Part shown: piece by piece, positions 1-5,638 of the stretch
Layout: each line of letters opens with the position of its first letter
Numbering within the stretch: the stretch's first letter is position 1
NCBI GenBank assembly: GCA_002309875.1
Contig: DBYM01000047.1
Span: 43,567-50,864, forward strand
Length of the DNA stretch: 7,298 bases
Direction: 5' to 3'
Source: Cyanobacteria bacterium UBA1186
GTDB taxonomy: Bacteria > Cyanobacteriota > Vampirovibrionia > Gastranaerophilales > Gastranaerophilaceae
Notes under the pieces: generated by a model
Told to the model about the DNA's origin: nothing
Database searches by the model: none
What the model saw: the letters and a program-made list of their open reading frames with translations, nothing else
Translations under genes and position numbers: made by a program

Positions 1-833
1 TTAACTCTGTAATCTGCAACTGCGGCCGCCATTATTACACAATCCTGTTTATTCAGTTCTTCTTTTACGGCTTTTTCCATTTCTCTTGCGGATTCGGAAA
101 CGATATTTTTGTACGGTTTATTAACTTCGAAAGTCGATATCAGGGTAACTTCCGCTCCCATATTATATGCGCAGTCAGCAAGTGCAATTCCCATTTTCCC
201 TGATGAGAAATTTGAAATATATCTTACGGGGTCTATTTTTTCTTTTGTTCCGCCTGCGGTTATAAGGATTTTCTTTCCTTCAAGACTTTTTTTTTCAGCA
301 AGAATTTCTTTTGTTTTTTCAAAAATCGTTTCAGGCTCTGCCATTCTGCCTTTGCCTTCCGTTCCGCATGCAAGAAATCCCGTTTCGGGCTCTAATATAT
401 GGTAGCCGTTTCTTTCAAGTTTTTTAATATTTTCCTGAACAAAATTATTTTCCCACATTCCCGTATTCATTGCGGGGACTAACAATATTGGTTTTCTGAA
501 TGCACATGCGACAGAAGTTAAAAGGTTGTCGCATATTCCGTTTGCGATTTTTGAAATTGTATTGGCAGAAGCGGGCGCAATAACGAAAACATCCGCTTCG
601 TCGCAGAGAGAAATGTGTTCAGGTTTGTATTCGTCTATTTGGAAATTATCGAGGTAAACCTCGTTATCTGAAAGGGTTTGGAGGGTAAGTTTCGTAACAA
701 AATTTAAAGCGGAAGGTGTCATCACAACTTTTACGTTTGCGCCTTCTTTTTTAAACATACGAACTAATGCAGGAATTTTATATGCTGCAATTCCGCCTGT
801 TATCCCTATCATGATAGTTTTGTCTTTAAGCAT
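1..833 (-). CDS. coaBC: CoaBC, bifunctional phosphopantothenoylcysteine decarboxylase / phosphopantothenate-cysteine ligase (3' end cut by window)
   Basis: CoaBC makes 4'-phosphopantetheine for coenzyme A in the cytosol: the CoaB part joins cysteine to 4'-phosphopantothenate using CTP, and the FMN-dependent CoaC part decarboxylates the product. I translated the minus strand from the ATG at 833 and found 277 uninterrupted codons up to the left edge; family members are about 400 residues, so roughly 120 C-terminal residues lie outside. Seen in order: N-terminal MIGITGGIAAYK (8-19); HISL with the CoaC catalytic His at 73; IAPASANTISKIANG (85-99), flavin-binding region; PAMN with Asn123; LACGTEGKGRMAEPE (154-168) with the substrate-flap Cys156; then the CoaB start, ITAGGTKEKIDPVRYISN (191-208) and SSGKMG (210-215), and AAAVADYRV at the edge. 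The later CoaB lysine motif is not in view. The start at 833 fits the family N-terminus but has no Shine-Dalgarno. It is divergent from the AsmA-family gene. The identification is secure. Confidence 0.97.
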   Translation of the reverse strand, partial: MLKDKTIMIGITGGIAAYKIPALVRMFKKEGANVKVVMTPSALNFVTKLTLQTLSDNEVYLDNFQIDEYKPEHISLCDEADVFVIAPASANTISKIANGICDNLLTSVACAFRKPILLVPAMNTGMWENNFVQENIKKLERNGYHILEPETGFLACGTEGKGRMAEPETIFEKTKEILAEKKSLEGKKILITAGGTKEKIDPVRYISNFSSGKMGIALADCAYNMGAEVTLISTFEVNKPYKNIVSESAREMEKAVKEELNKQDCVIMAAAVADYRV

Positions 834-839
834 GGTTAT

Positions 840-848
840 ATTATACCA
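840..848 (-). promoter_or_regulatory. Extended -10 promoter of coaBC, nearly touching the ATG
   Basis: On the minus strand the sequence TGG-TATAAT (848 down to 840) is a perfect -10 hexamer with a TGn extension. No good -35 box lies 16-18 bp upstream (the bases are AAGAAG-like), as is common for extended -10 promoters. A transcript would normally begin about 7 bases after the hexamer, near position 833, which is the A of the coaBC ATG. No other promoter-like site closer to the gene is visible. Assignment is by sequence match only. Confidence 0.55.
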
Positions 849-871
849 CAGGGGGATTTTTACTTCTTGTT

Positions 872-900
872 TTCATATAATTACGCCAATGTGTTATAAT
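872..900 (+). promoter_or_regulatory. Promoter of the AsmA-family gene
   Basis: TATAAT at 895-900 is a perfect -10 hexamer, preceded by TG at 892-893 with one base between (extended -10). TTCATA at 872-877 is a 4-of-6 match to TTGACA at the ideal 17-bp spacing. Transcription would start near 907, giving a leader of about 25 bases that contains the Shine-Dalgarno GGGAGAGG at 919-926, five bases before the ATG at 932. A second perfect TATAAT at 876-881 overlaps the -35 box but has no partner -35. Confidence 0.6.
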
Positions 901-931
901 TCAGATATGAAAATTTTCGGGAGAGGTTAAA

Positions 932-3900
932 ATGAAAAATACGATTTTTATTAAGATTGGAATTACTCTTATTTCAGTGGTGTTAGTGATATACGGACTT
1001 TTTCTTCTTGCACCGTTTGTTATTTCACCGATGGTAAACGGATATGCGCCGAAACTGAGTGAGGAAGTTCGGAAACTGACGGGATTATCGACAGAATTAA
1101 ACGGTTTTAAACTTGTTACAACTCCGAAACTCACCATAGGTGTAAAGGTTGATAAGTTTGCACTTTTAACTCCCGATAAAAAAGAAATTATGCGTGCGGA
1201 CGAATTTGCTGTTAAAATGTCGCTTCTTCCGATTTTGGCAAAGAATATACGTGCGGATATAATAAGCCTCAAAAATCTGGACATAAATTTAGTTGTTAAT
1301 AAAGACGGTAGTTTTGAGATAGAAAAATATTTTCCTGAAGAAGAAAAGAAAGCCGATGCAGATGACCAAACTCCCAAAGAGCCGCAATATTTACCCCTTG
1401 GGTTAAAACTTTCAAATCACCTTCCGAATATTAAAGTAGGCGGTTATAAGGTGAGTTTTATTGATGGCTCAAACGGTAAAACCTATGACATAAAGGGGAA
1501 CAAAACCGAAATTACGGATTTTGTAATAAACAAAGGGGTAAAGGTTTCTGCTGACGGAAGTGTTATTCTTGCGGGCAGAGAACAGTTTAAATACAATCTC
1601 AAAGTTCATAACAAAATCATGCCCGATGTTGAACTGAATGAACTTGTATTTAATCCTCAGGAAGAGGAAAAGAAGGAGCAGGAAGATTTCAAAATCAACC
1701 TACTCGATATTTTTAAAGGACTTTATGACAACAAAATAACCGCAAATTTAAACGGAGATGTAACATTTGCGCCCGACGGAAACAGCGGATTTCTGCATGT
1801 TGATAATATGTCAGTTTCACCATCAGGCATGACGCTCCCTCCGAGTGATTTGGATTTGAAACTCAAGGGACACAAAATTGATATTAATTCTCATCTTTAT
1901 ACGGCACAAAACGAAGCCTCAAATATAACCGGTACAATCAAAACAGGCAAAAATACGGATATTGATCTGAATGTCAAATCCAATGCGGAACTTGCAAATA
2001 TTATCAGAATTCTTAATGCGGTTGCTCTGACATTCAACATAAAAGATCTTCAGACACTTTCCGCAAACGGAAAACTTGATGCTGATTTTAATATCAAATC
2101 CGATATGAAAAAAGTTGTTTCAAACGGTTATGTAAAAGTTCCTTTTGCGAAAGTAAATTACGGACTTTATAACATAGCAATAGATAACATTAATGCGGAT
2201 ATTGCACTTAATAATAACAATATCAATATTAAAAACATAGGTTTTTCAATTCTCGGCCAGCCTCTGAAATTATATGGTACAATCAGCGAAACGGCTTATG
2301 CAAATCTGCATTTGCTTGCTGAAAATCTTAACCTCAAAGGTCTGATAATTGCATGCGGTCAGGCTGCGCTTTTAAAAGAAAATCCTGTTTCATCAGGACT
2401 TGTGACTTTGAAAGCCGATGTAGTCGGCAAATTGGATAAAATTAATCCGACTGCAAAAATCATTTTGAGTAATGTTGATGTTAAAAACACTCCGTCTGAT
2501 ATCAGAGGAATTTTGCCTCTGACAAATATCGATATCGTTTCGGACGGAAAAACTTTCTCGGGGAAAGCAGTCAGTACGGGTGTTCAACTGATTAACCCTG
2601 CTCTCAAAGTTTCCATACCGAAAGTTACGGCAAACATTAAAGAAGATGTAATCGAAGTCGGAAGTACTCCTGTTACGGCAGAAAAAATCAATTTCAACAC
2701 TTCAGGTAAAATCAAAAATTATCTGACCGAGAAAATCACTCTCGATTTTGTTACGACGGGAGATATAAAATCAACCTTCAGGGGCGATATGAATATGGCA
2801 AAACAAACCCTGAATCTTAATTTTTCCGCACCGGAAAACTGTACAATAGTTGTTCCGATGTTTGACAAATCGAAAATGCAGTTTAACGGAGGGGTAAATA
2901 TAACAGGACCTATGGTAAATCCGCACCTCAGCGGAACATTTAACGTTCCTTATATAAACCTTCCGGAAGTTGTTGTGAATATGAAAAATATTGTCGCAAA
3001 ACTCAACGGTCCGATTCTTAAAGGAAGCGCAACTGTCGGAGAATTTGTATCGGGAGGAATTGTTGCAACCGATATTACTACCGATTTTCTTATGAAGGGC
3101 AGCGACTTTTATCTTAATAACCTTAAAGGAAGTGCTTTTGACGGCAAATTTAACGGCGATATAGTTTACAACATGTCTAATATGAAAACAAATGTTGTAT
3201 TCTCAGGTACGGGCATGAATGCCGAAAAGGCTATTGCAGGCTCTGCCGGAATTAAAAACGCACTTTCCGGAACGTTGGAATTTAACACAAAACTGAACCT
3301 TATTGCATACCCTGACTACGAAAAAATGATTAAGAGCGTTACGGGACCTCTCAGTTTTAAAATTACAAAGGGTACATTCGGTAATATAGGACGTGTGGAA
3401 CGGTTTTTCTTCGCACCGAACATTGTTAAAAATACAATTCTTAAAAATACCGTTTCAACACTTTCCAACCTGACGGGAATAAAAAATACGGCCGAATTCA
3501 GTTACCTAACGGGCGATATGACTCTTTCAAACGGGTGGGCAAATATAAGCCGTATAAAGAGTACGGGAGCGAGCCTTGCTTATTATATTACGGGTAAATA
3601 CAACATTCTTAACGGTACGGTGAACGTTACAATATTGGGCAGAATGAATAATACCGTTGTTAAACTTTTAGGACCGCTCGGTGATTTATCCGCAGAGAAA
3701 ATACTTTCTTACATACCTAAACTCGGCGAATTAACATCATCTCTTGCTCAGACACTCACAACGGATCCCGACAGGGAGAAAATTTCCGAAATCCCTGATT
3801 TGACCGATACATCAACGGGACACAAAGATTTCAAGGTTGAATTTAACGGAGGAATTGAAAGTGCAAGTTCCGTAAGGTCTTTCAAATGGCTGACAAAATC

Positions 3901-4171
3901 AGATACCTCAGGACTTGAACAGAAAACTCTGAGCGAAACAATAAAATCTCTGAAGCCTTCGGTTAATACAGATGTCAAAGATACCGTTACGGGCGTAAAA
4001 GATATGGTAAAATCTTTCAAAACAACAACCGAGACAATGAAAACGGATACAAAAAACGACCTTAAAGAGTTGAAAAACTCAATAAACGATATTAAGAGTT
4101 TGTTCAAAAGCACGGGAAGCACATCTGTAACACAGCCTGCGCAAACAACGCAAACATCGGGCGGTGAATAA
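932..4171 (+). CDS. AsmA-family inner-membrane-anchored envelope protein
   Basis: A 1079-residue protein with an N-terminal membrane anchor (about 7-31, very hydrophobic, preceded by two lysines) and the rest expected in the periplasm. Residues about 45-132 match the AsmA N-terminal pattern: LTGLSTELNGFKL, then a 'MSLLPILAKNIRADIISL' stretch, then NLVVNKDGSFEI. The middle is long, with alternating short beta strands and many Asn/Asp turns, as in the elongated lipid-transfer bridges of AsmA, TamB and YhdP. Two charged linkers interrupt it (about 134-151 and 244-252). Residues about 800-930, including GNIGRVERFFF near 817, resemble the AsmA-like C-terminal domain. A Thr/Lys-rich, probably amphipathic tail follows (about 996-1079). 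Family knowledge: such proteins assist phospholipid transport and outer-membrane assembly. The Shine-Dalgarno GGGAGAGG lies five bases upstream. No terminator follows; the next gene starts 73 bases on. Family is clear; which paralogue is not. Confidence 0.85.
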   Translation: MKNTIFIKIGITLISVVLVIYGLFLLAPFVISPMVNGYAPKLSEEVRKLTGLSTELNGFKLVTTPKLTIGVKVDKFALLTPDKKEIMRADEFAVKMSLLPILAKNIRADIISLKNLDINLVVNKDGSFEIEKYFPEEEKKADADDQTPKEPQYLPLGLKLSNHLPNIKVGGYKVSFIDGSNGKTYDIKGNKTEITDFVINKGVKVSADGSVILAGREQFKYNLKVHNKIMPDVELNELVFNPQEEEKKEQEDFKINLLDIFKGLYDNKITANLNGDVTFAPDGNSGFLHVDNMSVSPSGMTLPPSDLDLKLKGHKIDINSHLYTAQNEASNITGTIKTGKNTDIDLNVKSNAELANIIRILNAVALTFNIKDLQTLSANGKLDADFNIKSDMKKVVSNGYVKVPFAKVNYGLYNIAIDNINADIALNNNNINIKNIGFSILGQPLKLYGTISETAYANLHLLAENLNLKGLIIACGQAALLKENPVSSGLVTLKADVVGKLDKINPTAKIILSNVDVKNTPSDIRGILPLTNIDIVSDGKTFSGKAVSTGVQLINPALKVSIPKVTANIKEDVIEVGSTPVTAEKINFNTSGKIKNYLTEKITLDFVTTGDIKSTFRGDMNMAKQTLNLNFSAPENCTIVVPMFDKSKMQFNGGVNITGPMVNPHLSGTFNVPYINLPEVVVNMKNIVAKLNGPILKGSATVGEFVSGGIVATDITTDFLMKGSDFYLNNLKGSAFDGKFNGDIVYNMSNMKTNVVFSGTGMNAEKAIAGSAGIKNALSGTLEFNTKLNLIAYPDYEKMIKSVTGPLSFKITKGTFGNIGRVERFFFAPNIVKNTILKNTVSTLSNLTGIKNTAEFSYLTGDMTLSNGWANISRIKSTGASLAYYITGKYNILNGTVNVTILGRMNNTVVKLLGPLGDLSAEKILSYIPKLGELTSSLAQTLTTDPDREKISEIPDLTDTSTGHKDFKVEFNGGIESASSVRSFKWLTKSDTSGLEQKTLSETIKSLKPSVNTDVKDTVTGVKDMVKSFKTTTETMKTDTKNDLKELKNSINDIKSLFKSTGSTSVTQPAQTTQTSGGE

Positions 4172-4205
4172 AAATTAATGGCAAAAAATATTTTGTCGGG
4201 CTTTT

Positions 4206-4233
4206 CATGTAAATACAGCGTGTATTATATATG
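4206..4233 (+). promoter_or_regulatory. Inverted repeat just before the ribosome binding site of the 421-residue gene
   Basis: AATACA (4212-4217), GCG, TGTATT (4221-4226) is a perfect 6-bp dyad. With one bulged base (4227) the pairing extends to CATGTA/TATATG, including one G-T pair, so the whole hairpin spans 4206-4233 and ends against the Shine-Dalgarno GAAAGG (4233-4238). The right arm also holds a -10-like TATTAT (4223-4228) with a weak TTTTCA at 4202-4207, only 15 bp away. It could be an operator over a weak promoter or an RNA hairpin in a read-through message. It lacks a GC-rich stem and U-tract, so it is not a convincing terminator. Confidence 0.35.
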
Positions 4234-4244
4234 AAAGGCTCAAG

Positions 4245-5510
4245 ATGTTTGTTCCCAAAATTTCTTATTCCGCAGGAGTTTATAATTCAAAAAATGATAA
4301 TGTTTCGTTTTCAGGTTTAAAACCGAAACCGGAAATTTTAAAAGAGCGGTTAAAAATAATGCTTACTCAGGATATATGGGCAGAAAAACTCAGTGTAAAA
4401 ATGCCCGAAAATGATCTTGAAAAAGACGCTTTGCTTGAAATCCTGAATATGCGGAGGAAATTAGACAGATTTACCCGGCTTAGTAATGAAAAGTTCAGAC
4501 TGCTGAGTGATATGAAATATTTTCTCGACCTTGCGGAAAAAGAGCCGAATAATCCCGAAGTCAAAGTATTGGCGGAGAAACTTGCAAAAAGGGGAAATCT
4601 CGATGCGGTTTTGGCAACTCTGAATAAAAATATTGAACTTGAAGCAAGCAAAAACAAACCTGCAATAGAGTATTTTAAAAATATTGCGCAAATGGAAGAA
4701 ATATATTTTTCAAACAAGTTTGTAAAAACGAATGAATTGGAAAAATTTCTTGCTCAGATAAGAAAAAATAATATTAACAAAGAAAAGAATTATACAACGC
4801 AGGATCTGATTGATATAGTTTCGGGCAACAAAATATTGCCGCAGGCGGGCAAAAAGGCTGAGGAAACGGCAGTACCAAGAAACTTATCAAAAAACGAACT
4901 TTTTGCGGGAATCCGCAAAGATTATGAACAATATCTGCGTGAAAACGTAAACATTTATATGGATACCTATCATTCGCTCGAATCCTTAAAAGCGCAGGAT
5001 TTTGTTTTTCATAAATACAATTACTATTTCACAAAAACTCCCAAATTAGGGTTTGAAGTGAAAAAAGTATATAACCTTGTCGAAAATATTTTTTCAAAAC
5101 AATTGAAAAATCTTGGAAAACCTAATATATTTCCTGTCGGGGATTTATGGAGGGAAATGGACAGAGGACTTAACGAAATCAAACACATAAATGCTGAAAT
5201 TGCGAATATAAAACGTCAACTTGCAGACGGTTTAACAGATGAAAAAACGAATGCTTCACTTGCAAGAGCGGAAAAAGGCTTAGCGGAGATTAAGAAAATG
5301 TGGAGTGATTACGTTGTTTACAGTGTTGCCTGCGAAGCCAAAAATCGTGAGATTTTTGAAAAACTCGGGAAAATTGACGCTTATGATTATTTAACCGGTG
5401 CAAACAGGAAAATTAACCGATGCAGAGAATTAGCCAAAATATGCGAAGAAAATAACGGCGAACTTACGGAGGAAATATGGACTAAACTCCTGCGGGACGA
5501 AATGCCTTAA
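4245..5510 (+). CDS. Hypothetical helical cytosolic protein, 421 residues
   Basis: I do not recognise a family. There is no signal peptide or membrane segment, and the protein is rich in Lys, Glu, Asn and Leu and looks almost wholly helical. The first ~28 residues look disordered and carry the motif NVSFSG (19-24). Residues about 55-180 form charged helices; 181-215 is a likely flexible linker (QAGKKAEETAVPRN at 200-213); about 216-300 is a second helical region with aromatic patches (HKYNYYF at 256-262, IFPVGDLW at 295-302); about 305-356 is a probable coiled coil; and the end is again helical with Cys 363, 393 and 400. The start at 4245 has GAAAGG six bases upstream. It follows the AsmA-family gene by 73 bases and could be co-transcribed or use a weak promoter of its own. 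A structural or effector-like role is possible, but nothing in the sequence names a reaction. Confidence 0.85.
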   Translation: MFVPKISYSAGVYNSKNDNVSFSGLKPKPEILKERLKIMLTQDIWAEKLSVKMPENDLEKDALLEILNMRRKLDRFTRLSNEKFRLLSDMKYFLDLAEKEPNNPEVKVLAEKLAKRGNLDAVLATLNKNIELEASKNKPAIEYFKNIAQMEEIYFSNKFVKTNELEKFLAQIRKNNINKEKNYTTQDLIDIVSGNKILPQAGKKAEETAVPRNLSKNELFAGIRKDYEQYLRENVNIYMDTYHSLESLKAQDFVFHKYNYYFTKTPKLGFEVKKVYNLVENIFSKQLKNLGKPNIFPVGDLWREMDRGLNEIKHINAEIANIKRQLADGLTDEKTNASLARAEKGLAEIKKMWSDYVVYSVACEAKNREIFEKLGKIDAYDYLTGANRKINRCRELAKICEENNGELTEEIWTKLLRDEMP

Positions 5511-5526
5511 TTTTGCTTTAATTCTG

Positions 5527-5535
5527 TGCTATGAT
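5527..5535 (+). promoter_or_regulatory. Extended -10 promoter before the small ORF and the ADP-ribosyltransferase-like gene
   Basis: TGC-TATGAT at 5527-5535 is an extended -10 box (TGn plus 5 of 6 matches). The bases at -35 with 17-bp spacing (TTAATT, 5507-5512) are a poor match and overlap the stop codon of the upstream gene. Transcription would begin near 5541-5542, inside the purine run AAGGAGGAG (5538-5546), leaving AGGAG near the 5' end as a ribosome site about nine bases before the ATG at 5556. This suggests the downstream gene is controlled separately from the 421-residue gene. Confidence 0.5.
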
Positions 5536-5555
5536 TTAAGGAGGAGTAAAACCTA

Positions 5556-5615
5556 ATGGTTAATTTTGTAACAAAAAAAGCAATTTTTGTTATTCAGATT
5601 ACTTTATATATGTAA
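5556..5615 (+). CDS. Possible 19-residue hydrophobic peptide or leader peptide
   Basis: The frame ATG (5556) to TAA (5613-5615) encodes MVNFVTKKAIFVIQITLYM: two lysines followed by an almost uninterrupted hydrophobic run (9-18). Its support is the ribosome site: AAGGAGG at 5538-5544 is the closest match to the anti-Shine-Dalgarno in the window, although its spacing to the ATG is long (11 bases, or 9 if GGAG at 5543-5546 is counted). An extended -10 box sits directly upstream and the next gene begins 23 bases after the stop. It could be a leader peptide whose translation affects the ADP-ribosyltransferase-like gene, a tiny membrane peptide, or chance. It is not in frame with the downstream gene, so it is not simply that gene's N-terminus. 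At this length coding statistics cannot help. Confidence 0.35.
   Translation: MVNFVTKKAIFVIQITLYM
5569..5592 (+). promoter_or_regulatory. 9-bp hairpin inside the leader / small ORF
   Basis: TAACAAAAA (5569-5577) and TTTTTGTTA (5584-5592) are perfectly complementary around the 6-base loop AAGCAA, and G5568-T5593 could add a wobble pair. The stem has only one G-C pair, so it is weak as an intrinsic terminator, although T-rich sequence follows. Its place between the promoter and the start at 5639, overlapping a possible leader ORF, would suit an attenuator-like or translation-linked control element. Confidence 0.35.
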
Positions 5616-5638
5616 TACGGGATTTATCGGGAATTAAA

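Noticed and set aside
109..405. Plus-strand open frame of 98 codons
   Set aside because: It lies entirely over coaBC on the other strand, whose translation matches the family residue by residue; no ribosome site and no recognisable product.
901..1377. Minus-strand open frame of 158 codons at the start of the AsmA-family gene
   Set aside because: Ser/Phe-rich antisense of Lys/Glu-rich coding sequence, typical of a shadow frame; it overlaps the membrane anchor and AsmA N-terminus.
3748..4122. Minus-strand open frame of 124 codons
   Set aside because: Antisense shadow of the repetitive tail of the AsmA-family protein, rich in Ser, Phe and Val; no ribosome site.
4176..4200. AAAATATTTT palindrome after the AsmA-family gene as a terminator
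   Set aside because: A 10-base A/T self-complementary run with no loop, no G-C pairs and no following T-tract is not a credible terminator.
4367..4717. Two overlapping minus-strand open frames within the 421-residue gene
   Set aside because: Ser/Phe-rich antisense shadows of a Lys/Glu-rich helical protein; they overlap each other and have no start signals.
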